From Drosophila persimilis (taxonomy: Eukaryota; Arthropoda; Insecta; Diptera; Drosophilidae), in assembly GCF_003286085.1 (NCBI RefSeq), contig NW_020825288.1, positions 1,984,001 to 2,048,000 on the forward strand: a DNA stretch of 64,000 bases. Reading direction: 5' to 3'. The translations under genes were made by a program, and so were the position numbers. The stretch's first letter is position 1, and the number at the start of each line of letters is the position of its first letter. Of the stretch, positions 12,301 through 22,790 are shown one piece after another. A model generated the notes under the pieces. That model saw only the letters and a program-made list of their open reading frames with translations, did no database searches and was not told the origin of the DNA.

Positions 12301-14977
12301 TGGCATTGGCCGCAGTTGTTGTCGCCCGTTTTCCTGGCACCCAGGCAGCCGCAGAGCCGCAGTGCCGCCTCCACTTGGCATTCATTAGCAATTTCACCTT
12401 CACAGTCGCTAGTTGCATAATTGACGCTACTTTGCCCGCGGCATCGTTGCCACTGCCACTGCCACAGCCACAGCCATCCTCATCGTCATAGACATCGCCA
12501 TCGCCATCGCCATCGCCATCGCCATTGCTGCAGTCACTTCACGGCCCTGCCCGGCTTAAGCGTCAATTCATGACAGAGCATACCCTGCCCTCATGCAACA
12601 AAGAATGCCAGCCCGAGTGGAGTGCAGAACCAAATACGCCTACGCCCAAAAGCCCAGACCAGGCCGGAGCATGCCAGGACCAGGCCGGAACAGGACAGAG
12701 GAGAGCCGACCAGGTTGGGGCATGCTCACTGTGTGGGCCCCTGAATAGTCAAAAAGTTTTTGAAACTGATGCCAAACGGGGCGCCCGATAATAAATTTCA
12801 CTGCCTTCTGGCCAACTGGGAGGCGAAACGACGAGCCCAAGAACAAGTTAAGGCTCGAGCCCCGACCAGAGTGGCAACCAAGGGCGACGCAAGTTTTAAT
12901 GAGTTTTTCATGCACCCCTACCCCGCCCCACCACACAAGCCCCATGGCCTATTTTCGGTCTCTCGGTGCATTTAAGCTTTTAATTTGAGTCTCCACAGTG
13001 GCAGTGGCAGTGGCAGGGCAGTGCCTGTGCCAGTGCCAGTTCAGTGCCAGTTCAGTTCAGTTCAGGGGCAATGTCACCTGGCAACCGAAGAAGCTAAGAT
13101 GAAATCGATAAATACATAAATCAGACCGGCTGATACATATCTAAGAGAAGTGGAGGAGAGCGGGACTTCCCCGAGGTTACGCGCAGTCTGGTCTCCGGGC
13201 TGATAGGAAACAGGCACAGCCTACAATTTGGGGCATGGTCTGGCTGGGTGCGGTGCCACGTAGATGCACAACTTTCGCTGGGTGAAAATGGTTTTAAATT
13301 CAATTGGAATACCTGGTGGAAGATGCCTGCGATGACTTCATAAAATTATTTATATATCCGAAAAGCAAAAGCCAGAAAGCCACAAAAGGAAGGGAAATTG
13401 CCAAATCATGCATTGGATAATCAGATACAATCGGGGGATGGGCTGGTGTGGCCTCTGGGATGCTGCGGATTATTGAGTAATCATTGTGATGATATTGATG
13501 TTTCCCTAATCGAACTCTTTCAGCTGGAACTTCAGCCCCTTCCTGTGCGACTTGTGGAACAGTCTCGACGTGTACTTCTCGACAGCGAGCATTTTGCATT
13601 TATGCTGCATATCTGTGGATAGGTAATTACAGTTGCTGCCAGCTGCCAGCTGCCAGTGGCAGAAGCCAGCATGTGCACTGGTAATAACGTGGCTTCAACT
13701 CTCTGTCTCTCTTTTTTGCTGATGCCTTTTTGCAGATACTATGCGATTGTTAAGCCGCTCAAGTATCCGATTAGCATGACGAAACGCGTGGTGGGCATTA
13801 TGCTGCTGAACACGTGGATATCGCCGGCCCTGCTCTCGTTCCTGCCCATCTTCATTGGCTGGTACACGACCGACGAGCACAAGGTGTTCGTCAAGGAGAA
13901 CCCGGAGCAGTGTGCATTTGTGGTTAACAAGTACTATGCCATCATCTCGAGCTCGATTTCGTTCTGGATACCGTGCACCATCATGATTTTCACCTACCTG
14001 GCCATCTTCCGGGAGGCCAATCGACAGGAGAAGCAGCTGATGATGCGCCACGGCAATGCCATGTTGATGCACCGCCCATCCATGCAGCCCTCAGGTGAGA
14101 GTTCGTCTTACCAGATCCCCCCCTCCATGAGATTGGGCATTTATCAACGCACATCCCCCCTCAATCCATCTCTCTCTCTCTCTGCGGTACAGGTGAGGCA
14201 ATGAGCGGCTCGGGCTCGTCGAAAACATTGACACTGCATGAGGTCGAGCAGGAGCACACACCCACTAAGGACAAGCACTTAATCAAAATGAAGCGGGAGC
14301 ACAAGGCCGCACGCACGCTGGGCATCATCATGGGCACCTTCATCCTCTGCTGGCTGCCGTTCTTCCTGTGGTGAGTGTCGGGACTGCTGACATGGGATTT
14401 GCGGGCATAATTTATCTAATGTCACGCATGCATAATTAAATATTACTCATACGACCCGTCGTCTGCCTTTGTTTAGGCTGTGCTTTTTGGCAGCCTCCCC
14501 CACACACACACACACACAGACGATAAAGAAAACACCGCGACACACTCAATCCCCACAAACATAATCCCATTTATGCAAAAACCCTAAGCTCACTCATGCA
14601 TCAGGAATTTATGTACGTTTCCCTCTTGCTCTTCCCCCGTGCTCTCGCGGCACAGGTACACGCTCTCCATGACCTGCGGCCCCTGCCAGGTGCCGGATAT
14701 CGTGGTGTCCATACTCTTCTGGATCGGCTACTTCAACTCGACGCTGAACCCGCTCATCTACGCTTACTTCAACCGCGACTTCCGAGAGGCCTTCCGCAAC
14801 ACGCTGCTGTGTCTGTTCTGCAACTGGTGGAAGGACCGCCACATGCCCCTGGACATCGACATCCGTCGCTCGAGCCTGCGCTACGACCAGCGGGCCAAGA
14901 GCGTCTACTCGGAGAGTTACCTCAACTCGACCACGCCCTCGCACCGCCGCCAGTCCCAGATGGTTGACAACTTATAA
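6322..14977 (+). CDS. Octbeta2R: Octopamine receptor beta-2R (class A GPCR), six coding exons
   Basis: Coding exons are 6322-6914, 11036-11134, 13524-13622, 13736-14094, 14193-14370 and 14656-14977. All introns are GT-AG and the phases join correctly to give 549 residues (the D. melanogaster protein is about 536). The product is a plasma-membrane receptor for octopamine that couples to Gs and raises cAMP. Visible hallmarks: an N-terminal tail rich in Gln and Pro, the TM1 motif GN, D212 in TM2, C239 before TM3, the amine-binding D246, DRY at 263-265, CWLPFFLW in TM6 ending at W443, NPLIY in TM7, and cysteines after TM7 (LLCLFC) suited to palmitoylation. The start is the first ATG in the open frame; a second in-frame ATG lies 19 codons later. 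A hydrophobic stretch near residues 77-98 precedes TM1 and could act as a cleaved or anchored segment. The frame stays open past the stop (separate entry). Identity as beta-2 rather than beta-1 rests on pairing with Octbeta3R and on the C-tail. Confidence 0.93.
6915..11035 (+). other. Octbeta2R intron 1 (4.1 kb), no gene seen
   Basis: The donor is AAG then GTGAGT at 6915; the acceptor is preceded by a long CT-repeat tract and ends TTTGCAG at 11035. The 7.6-8.4 kb part is strongly AT-rich and the rest is mixed. No open frame inside is convincing and no RNA gene was recognised. Large first introns of fly receptor genes usually carry enhancers, but nothing specific can be claimed here. Confidence 0.75.
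11449..11515. repeat. 9-bp tandem repeat (TGTGGGC(T)) in Octbeta2R intron 2
   Basis: Seven or so imperfect copies of a TGTGTGGGC-like unit. Confidence 0.75.
12490..12526. repeat. CATCGC hexamer repeat in Octbeta2R intron 2
   Basis: Five to six tandem CATCGC units. Confidence 0.85.
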
Positions 14978-15256
14978 TACAGGAACGAGGCGCTCCTGAC
15001 GCCGATTGCCCAGCAGCAGCAGCGGCTGGCAGCGAGCGACTCCCGCCTGGCGGTCGCAGGAGGCACTGCAGCAGCTTCGGTCGGAGCAGGGGCAGGGCAA
15101 CGGCCAGGCGCCGCCACCGGCCCTGGCACCAGACCCACACTCGACGGTAAGGGGGACGATGTGCAGGAGATACAGATCGAAATACCCATGGAGTACATCA
15201 ACAAATGGAACAAAAACAACAATGCAGCTGCCTCGACGGCCTCCAGCCACGTTTAA
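14978..15256 (+). CDS. Octbeta2R: In-frame extension after the Octbeta2R stop codon (candidate alternative C-terminus)
   Basis: Directly after the TAA at 14975-14977 the same frame stays open for 92 codons, to a second TAA at 15254-15256. The translation begins YRNEALLTPIAQQQQ and passes through an Ala/Gly-rich middle. It then has a more complex stretch (GDDVQEIQIEIPMEYINKW) and ends TASSHV. Codons are mostly GC-ending, as in the preceding exon. Two explanations fit: translational readthrough, or alternative splicing that skips the stop. TACAG at 14978-14982 is a possible acceptor, though it has no pyrimidine tract and I see no strong donor in exon 6. It could also be a relic of an older longer tail. 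The final S-H-V fits a class I PDZ-ligand pattern. Confidence 0.55.
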   Translation, partial: YRNEALLTPIAQQQQRLAASDSRLAVAGGTAAASVGAGAGQRPGAATGPGTRPTLDGKGDDVQEIQIEIPMEYINKWNKNNNAAASTASSHV

Positions 15257-15935
15257 GAGATGTGCGGAGAAGAGGAGGATGGATGGATGGATGGGGGGGG
15301 GGCATGGAAAGAATCGATTTAATGCAAACAAAATTGTCCATTAATTTGCAAAATTAATATGCGTTCGCGTTGGTTGATTCACTCGTAATGTTGACATTAA
15401 TCAATCATGCACTGGAGCGTGCCATTTAATTTTGCCCCCCACTGTGGCACTTTTCCATTCTGCGTCTCCAAGAACAGAGCTGTAGGACAATTTGTTAGTC
15501 TATGATTTCGAGTCGGTTAAATCCTGTTATCTTGTAAATACTAAATATTTTTGTACGAGTAAATTAAGTGAAGGTTGTAAAATCATTTCTAGCTGAAATT
15601 TGTTAAACATTTCAAGCAAAATGCAGAAAATCTATTCAAATGGCAATCACTGCAACACACTGAGCTATATTCGTAGGTCCAGATCCAGATCCAGATCCAG
15701 AACCGAATACGAACCATAAACTAGAAGAGCTAATGCTAAAACTGTGCCAATTAACAGACCGCAAAACGTAGACATCTATGGGGGGGACATTGCATCCGGC
15801 ACATGTCCTTACAAGGGATTTTCCATTCCCAAAAACTGCAATTAGATTCAAAGTCATGGAAGCAAAAGCAAAGCTAAAACCCATTTACGACAATCGCATG
15901 AATTTGAAAATGCTCAAAAGATTCGAAAAATATTA

Positions 15936-15941
15936 AATAAA
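15936..15941 (+). terminator. Poly(A) signal AATAAA, proximal, Octbeta2R
   Basis: This canonical hexamer lies 680 nt after the second in-frame stop and about 310 nt before the mir-284 hairpin. Use of this site would leave the miRNA outside the receptor mRNA. Confidence 0.45.
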
Positions 15942-16252
15942 TTAAACAAAAGATATACCTACAGATAAATTAAACATAGCGAAATATATAGTTGTTTCGG
16001 ACATTTCTAGCATTACCAAGTGGCAGTCGAAATCAAAAGTAACCTCTAGAGAACCCAACCTACGAGTACGTAAGATTAACCAACCAATATAGTCATCGAT
16101 ATCAGATTGCGGACTAAACCGAATAGCAGTGTATCCGTAGTTCGTTTCAGTATCCGTATCCGTTTCCGTGCGTTGAATTTGAATAATGTGAATCGAATCG
16201 GGCCTAAGTGCGTGTTCCATAGAGCCGGAGAGTGAGACGAATCAGAGGCAAT

Positions 16253-16353
16253 TGCGTTGCAGTTCCTGGAATTAAGTTGACTGTGTAGCCTGGGAAGGCA
16301 AGGCTTGAGCACTGCTTCTGAAGTCAGCAACTTGATTCCAGCAATTGCGGCCC
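16253..16353 (+). ncRNA. mir-284: mir-284 microRNA precursor hairpin
   Basis: The 29 nt at 16319-16347 (starting TGAAGTCAGCAACTTGATTC) match the mature miR-284 of Drosophila as I remember it, on the + strand. The 5' arm (TGGAATTAAGTTG at about 16267-16279) is nearly complementary to CAACTTGATTCCAG in the 3' arm, so the segment folds into a hairpin with a loop around 16285-16310. miR-284 is an insect microRNA expressed in neural tissue; its location near the octopamine receptor genes agrees with its known map position in D. melanogaster. Precursor ends are approximate. Confidence 0.92.
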
Positions 16354-17412
16354 AAGCACAACGCTGAATGGTGCTCAAAATACATACTACATCTAATCGT
16401 ATTCGTTCGTATTCGTATTCGTACTCGTTGAAACCAAAAAACAACCGGAACCCTAACCAAATTTCGACTATGAAAACCAATTGAAATGCAAATGAGGCAA
16501 ATAATTGCAGAGCAGACAAAGAGACCACTTTGTGTAAGGAACTAGCGACTCGACTCCATTAAATTATCCACTATTGTAGCAACAGTTTGGAAAACTTACC
16601 TATTTATCATTTACTTTACCCTCAACGAGCCACGGGCCGCACAGCGGAAGGCCAAGAGCATTTCTCAAGTTGAGTCAGACGACAAAGAAATAAACAGGGC
16701 CGGGGCAAATCCGTTTGTATAGAGAGAAAAACACAAAATTGTTCCAAGTTGTCAGCAACCAGAAATTTCTTAATAATTTGCGATGCTAGTCCCAGAAAAG
16801 AAAATACAATTTAAACAAAGTCTTGTCAAAAGCGGAGGAGCGCAGGAGAGAAAGAGCCAAGGCTCGCTATGTACTATATGTAGGGTGTACAAATAGACGT
16901 CTATATAAATATAAATGTTATATATCATAGTAAGTATTTATTATACGAGTGTGTATGGCTTTCCTTAAGAAGATGAGAACCCAATCACAACCAAAATCGA
17001 ATGAATCTCCAAAGAACTTGTTATATTTTTATAAACCACAGAAACCCAAAGCTAAAAAATGTAATATTATATATGTTTGTATCTATGTATATGTACTATA
17101 TGTCTGTATGTGTGTATATATGTGTGCAAGGTATTTATTTAACAACCAAACTTTTTGTTACACTGTTTCCTTGTGTGTTTGCTGGGCCATTTTCCGTGCA
17201 AAAAATACGAGTACAATAGGATCTAGCAGTAAGCCAAACTGAGAAGCAACAAGCAACAAGCAAGAAGCAAATCTAGCCTCGAGTAGAGTCAAGTAAACGG
17301 CAAACTAAGCCACTAACTAAGTGAATCTGAAATTCATGTGTATTATAAAGCAACATAACGAACTTCAAGTTGGAAAACATACAGCAAAGCAAAGCGAAAC
17401 AAAACAGAACAT

Positions 17413-17418
17413 AATAAA
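17413..17418 (+). terminator. Poly(A) signal AATAAA, distal, Octbeta2R region
   Basis: This is the last clear + strand hexamer before the composition changes to GC-rich repeats at 17.46 kb, and is a plausible end of the longest Octbeta2R or mir-284 primary transcript. Confidence 0.4.
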
Positions 17419-17473
17419 ATACAATTATGAAAACTAAAGATGTAGCCAAACAAATTGTCTTTTATTTAACCCA

Positions 17474-17535
17474 GGGACCCAGCCGGGGAGCCAGACGGGG
17501 TGCGAGCCGGGGAGCCAGCCGGGGAGCCAGCTGGC
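17474..17535. repeat. GC-rich tandem repeat (AGCCGGGGAGCC unit)
   Basis: Roughly four imperfect copies of a 12-15 bp unit lie just beyond the distal poly(A) signal of the Octbeta2R region, marking a sharp change from AT-rich UTR to GC-rich DNA. Confidence 0.7.
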
Positions 17536-20110
17536 AAATACATCTTTTTATTTAGCGTAAGGATTGCCTGTTGACCTGGGTCACAGCAGTCGGGCCCTTT
17601 TTATCTCGGGAAAAGTTCTGGACAAACTGGAAGTAAAGTAAATAAAACCGAAATTACCCACTCCCACAGTGCCGGCCAAAAGTACATTAACAGCATATTA
17701 TCAGCAGAGAAGTAAAGCTGATTACCGCCGGCGACAGTTGTAAACTTCTAAATAACTGTCAAGCCTCGGGTTCGGCTGACAAATTACAAATTTTTACAAA
17801 GGCCCCCCCGCCCTGGCAACCGGGCGCCGCCTTGGCTCACGCGTCGAATGAGTGATTTTTATTTGCCCAATGCCGAATGCCGAATGTCAAATGTGTGTGT
17901 AATTTAACCGGCGTCATGGCAATGCCAGTCCTGTCCCAGAAAGAGGTGCTCCGTACTTGAGTCTTGGAAAGCAATTTGTCATGAGTCCCGCTTCTGTCTG
18001 GGGCGACACACACTTTGAATGCCTTAAATCGCTCGCACCTGTAGGCAAAAGTTGCTGCCACTTCATAGGGAGCTATAAATTTAATTTATTTACCAAAAGG
18101 TGACAGACACCACAACGAAAAGTTCCCCAGCAAAGCTGGCCCCACACCTCATCCCACTCCCATCCAGCTCTGGCTCAACTTTTTCAGCATTTAAAAAACT
18201 CATAAAGAAAAAATTGTGTGGTCGAAGGGACTCTCCGCAAGCGTTGATGAAAATTTTGTAGCAAATATAAAATTCAAATACTGTCGCGACAGAAAAAAGA
18301 AACGAAAAATATATTGACAGGATGGCGCGGGAATTAATTCTGGTTTGGCGACGAGTCAAATTAAATAAATTTGCTGAACTTTTTCAGCTCGTAATACATC
18401 AATCAATTCGAAAAAATGGTATGAGACACGGTAAAGCTGTTAGTGTGGGTCCTGTGATCATCGCGATTAAACGCGTTTGCTTTTTCATGGCACTCGGAGA
18501 GTGCCACATGCCATTCGTGTGTCTAATATATGGGGAAAGGGAAGTACAGTCCTGTCAATAGAGACATGTTCCAGCTCGACATTAAAGACTACATGAAATG
18601 GAAATCTCATTCAGAGAATGTCTATATCCAGTATACTCCATGGGTAACAGAAAGTCGACCATCTTCTGTGGCTGGATACCCCTCAACTACATATATTGAG
18701 CTGTGCAAAACCACACTGGAGATTGGCATTATAAATGCAAGTCAAAAGCAAAATTCATTCATCAAAGTCGAAAGTCGATGGGGAATCATATGAAATCTCT
18801 AGGACGCACTCCACGGCACGGCAATGCTTGTAAGTGAGTGATCCCCGATGCCATTGAGGCATTCATCGCTCATAAGACCCGCCAAATTGGGCCGTGACAA
18901 GTGACAGACACGCGTCGGGTGCCACAGACAGAGGCCACTACCTTCGTTCCTCGGTCGACGGTCGACGGTCGCCGTTCGCCTTATGGCTCATCAGCATTTC
19001 AGCATTTAAGGGCACACAATGAGCGTCAAATAGTCCTGCACCTTATCAGTAAGTCAGTCAGTCAGTCACTCAGTCCGTCACTTAGATGGGGACTACACAA
19101 CTGTCGGTGACACAGCGGCAATCGTGGAATCAAATTCAGTCTCTTCTGTATATTTTTATGAAATTTTAATAACTTTGACATGTGCTCTGACAAGCGCTCC
19201 ATCGGAGGACCCATCGCCGTACCCCTACCCATGCCCGTGCCCGGACTCGTAGTCGTAGTCGGAGCCGGCATATTGCTTTCGTCAGCTGGGAGTGCTGTGC
19301 TCTGCTGTGTGCTACCTATTGTTGTTGCTATCATTTCTGCTGTTGCATGTTGTGTCGTCCTGCCCCGCCCTGCCCCTTTGTTGTTTCTGATTTGCACGAC
19401 ATGAACACGAGCTGAAATAACAAATCTTTTCTAGATTTACGCACGCGGCTGTGTGTGGGGGGGTGTGTGTGAGTTTATGGTGGCATCACAATATTTTTAT
19501 TACAAATGCAAATATTGACGCCATGCAGGGGGGATGTTGGGATCCAAGGGAAGTACGAGTAGTAGTTGTCCTGTCTCCGACTGCCTTGGGGCCTGCTGTT
19601 GATGCGGCAAATTCGGCAGCGAGCGAAGCAGCCAGCGATTGGGCTCCAGGGTGGTCTGGGGGAGGCTGTCCTGTCCCACATGGGGCTGGGGCTGGGGGGT
19701 GGCACAGCTGATGCTGGTAGGGTTGCTCAGAGCGGAGTAGATGGGTTGTAGTAGATGTTGCCCCCGAAAGGCAATACCCCAAAAAGGATGCATTGGATTA
19801 ATATTCAAAAATGAATCCCTATTGAGCTGTTTCCTAGGTCCAAGAACCTCTTTTTGTTGTATTGACAGACTACTAATGTTCCACAATCTACTACCTTTCA
19901 AAGCATCCCTGCTGGCCATTTGAAATTCCCTTTTCCCGCCACACGCCACTGCGCAGAAGCTCTCCCTCCTTGAAACGGCTCTCCGGGACTCGAATTCGCC
20001 GGGGCCTGTGTGGAAATGCCGCCAAAGGACTTGGCACGTTGCCCATCATTCAGTTTGCGGCCAGTTACCAGAGCAGGCGCCCACCACAACGCATCGCCAT
20101 CTGGCTGAAA

Positions 20111-20158
20111 GGCTCACAGGCTCTCAGGCTCTCAGGCTCTTAGGCTCACAGGCTGTGG
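20111..20158. repeat. 8-bp tandem repeat (GGCTCTCA and variants)
   Basis: Six consecutive 8-bp units (GGCTCACA, GGCTCTCA twice, GGCTCTTA, GGCTCACA, GGCTGTGG). Confidence 0.8.
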
Positions 20159-22733
20159 GGCCAGTAAATACAACAAACAAACCCCCAACGTAAAGCAATC
20201 GAAACCTGTGACCACTTGTCACACATGCTCGGCGGAAAGTAACCCAAAGTGCCAGTGACAGTTCTGGGTATTGTGTGTGGGGCACCGGGGGGCTCTCCTC
20301 AGGCCCGGCTGGGGCATCGAATTCTAGCGGAGCTCGCGTGTGCGTGTTTCGATTTCGTGGCACTACTAAAACCGATACAAAACTCCATTTATGTGAGACC
20401 TGACTTCTGAAAGAGGTCCTGTTCCGTTGCCTGTGCCGTTGGCTGTGAGGCGGCGTCTTGTACGTGTTCTGTGCGCCGCTCTGCTGGCCAAAAGAAACCA
20501 AAACGTGCGGCAAATTGCGGCCAGTTGGCGGCAGAAACTGCTGCTGGGCGGGGAAATCAAAAAAGCAAAAGAAGGAAATTCCAATTTAACAAATCGATTT
20601 CGGGGCTTTTTTATAGTCCAAGGCGGACAGTCGTATAAATAGAGCCAGTGACAGGCTAATGACAAATTAAATTGTTTGAACAGCCAGCAGGAAAAGCAGG
20701 AAAAGCGGACAAGGAAAAGCGGCCGCGGGCATTAAAAAATTACGAAGCGCGCGTGTGAAAACTTTGAGCTGTTATCGGCCAAAACAACAGCAACAATAAA
20801 CTGCGATAAAAGCAACAAAACAAACGGGAAAAAGTTTCTTTATTTTTGGTTTTATTCGAAGAGTCGCCCCCGAAACGCCCAACGTTGCCACACGGCCGCA
20901 CGGCCACAGGACGACCATCAAACAGCAGAACGCAAATCAAGAACGACAATGACGGCGTCGCGGCTCCCGGGCTCATCCTGCTGCGTCCTGCCGGCCCTCC
21001 ATCAGATCCGGACGCACCGAGCGTGTTGAGCAAGTAAGCAAACAATAAAAACTTTCGCCCCGGCCATGCGAGTGTTGCCTACTTGCAGGCGCAGCACGTG
21101 AAACGGAAAAAGAGCACAGCAACACACACACACACACACAGACAAGGACACTGGGAGAACGGGATAGAGCACAGGACCCAAGACAGACCCCACAGAAAAT
21201 AACAGAACAGCAAAAGAACAAAACGGAAACACATTGAGCGCCATTTTTAGTGGTTACGTAAACGGGAACTGCTGTCTATGTACTTAAAAGGGCCGTCACC
21301 CAATGCTAAACCTTGTTCAGACCCAACCCTCGCCCTCCTCCTCCGTGCGGGTCTGGTGTCTGGACAGCACGTTGCTCTGTCTCTTAATAAAGTTAGCAGC
21401 GTTAGTTGTCTGACACTTTGCATACGTACGCTTTCAGCCGTCGCGCCGTTTGGCTTGGCCCAGGTCCCGGTCCCAGGTCCCAGATCCCAGGTCGTCTCGC
21501 TTCCTAATGATACAAATCGCACCACTAACAGTGGCCTGGAGATTCGATGAAAACAGAATTAAAAAACTCTCAGGTAGTTTAGATTTAGATGAAGTTCTGG
21601 GGATACCAGATAAATGTGTTTGTTTTGGGTCTAGCACTCGGCGGCATCGATTTATTCTACAAGGAACAGTGGTTGCAAACTAAATGAAAGAAAACAGAAT
21701 TAGGCTTACAAATGGTTTTCAATTTCTGTCAATTTATACCAGCAACAATCCCTATTGTGAGTCTATGAAAAGATCTAGGAACAACAGAACAAATGAGCAA
21801 GCAAAAAGAGTCCTAACTAGCTGTTCGTTGGACCCTCTTTGAGCAAAGTAGTACCATCAATTCCTGGATATAAATCATACAATGAACAGCGATTACATTG
21901 AATAATGAGAGCAGAATAAATAGGGATTTCTTTAATGTATTTAAAACAATTTTTAAACCAGTTCTAGTCAAATCTCTGAGAATTGATTGATTTGGTTTAA
22001 CCAAGAGCCAGAATAGGTTAAGATCTAAGAATTATCTAAGGTTGTGTTGAGCGGGCTAGAAGAAGAATAATCTTATCGAATCGATTGAATTGGGATTTTC
22101 ATTTTTCATGCATTTGGGATTTCAACTCTTTTGATTATACTCGTAGGTTTTTGTGGAATCGACCAAAATCACCGCTTGGCCCGAAACTTTTTTATTCGAT
22201 TGCTGGCACCCCATTTCCCGTGGATAGTTTCTGCCAGTCCCGGATCACAGTGCACAGGAGACTGGGTTCATGCACTGCCTGATACTAGCACTTGGCTGCT
22301 GCAGATTCTGGGTTGCGATGCCATTTGGCATTTGCCACTTGATTCGCTGCCGGACGGCCCTCGGAGGCGGGCGCCGTAGACCCGCCCCCAAGTGGCCGTT
22401 CGAGTCTCACCTTTGAGCAGCCAGCCTTTGGCCTTTTTTGTTGCACTTGTGAATGGGTTGCGACTTGGCTCTGGCTCTGGCTCCGGCTCCGGCTCGGGCA
22501 ATCGATTTTCTTGGCCAGGGCTTGCACACAAGGCTGCACCAGCATTTAATTGAAATTCGGCTGGCTCGTTGTTCAAATCAAATTTAGCAAAAGCCCTGAA
22601 CTACACGTCAGCCCTGTCCCGTCTGCTGCGCGGTACAACCGACACAGAAACTTTTATTCCAGCATCGACGGCGAAACTACATTGCCAGAATGGAACAGAA
22701 TAGAACTGAAAAAGCAGACACACACGTACTAGG

Positions 22734-22790
22734 GCAGACAGATAGACAGATAGACAGAAAGACAGAAAGACAGATAGACAGACAGACAGT
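22734..22790. repeat. GACA/GATA microsatellite
   Basis: A run of CAGA, TAGA and AAGA tetramers in 8-bp higher-order units (GACAGATA, GACAGAAA), typical of fly microsatellites. Confidence 0.85.

Larger units (their letters stand above)
11135..13523 (+). other. Octbeta2R intron 2 (2.4 kb), no gene seen
   Basis: The intron lies between the end of TM2 and TM3 (codon R231 split). It contains several short tandem repeats (11449-11515, 12176-12212, 12490-12526 and 13000-13070) and no credible coding sequence. The beta-3 paralogue in this window has no intron at this position. Confidence 0.75.
15257..17440 (+). other. Probable Octbeta2R 3' UTR region with alternative poly(A) signals and mir-284
   Basis: There is no protein-coding potential after the second stop. 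AATAAA signals on the + strand occur at 15936-15941, 16689-16694 and 17413-17418. The sequence is AT-rich with short repeats, such as a GATCCA run at about 15676-15703. The mir-284 hairpin lies inside this stretch, so its relation to the receptor transcript depends on which poly(A) site is used. Confidence 0.5.

Noticed and set aside
13656-14204. Alternative start and intron-4 retention reading in Octbeta2R
   Set aside because: The continuous frame merely runs through a 98-nt intron with consensus splice sites; splicing restores the conserved loop and TM6.
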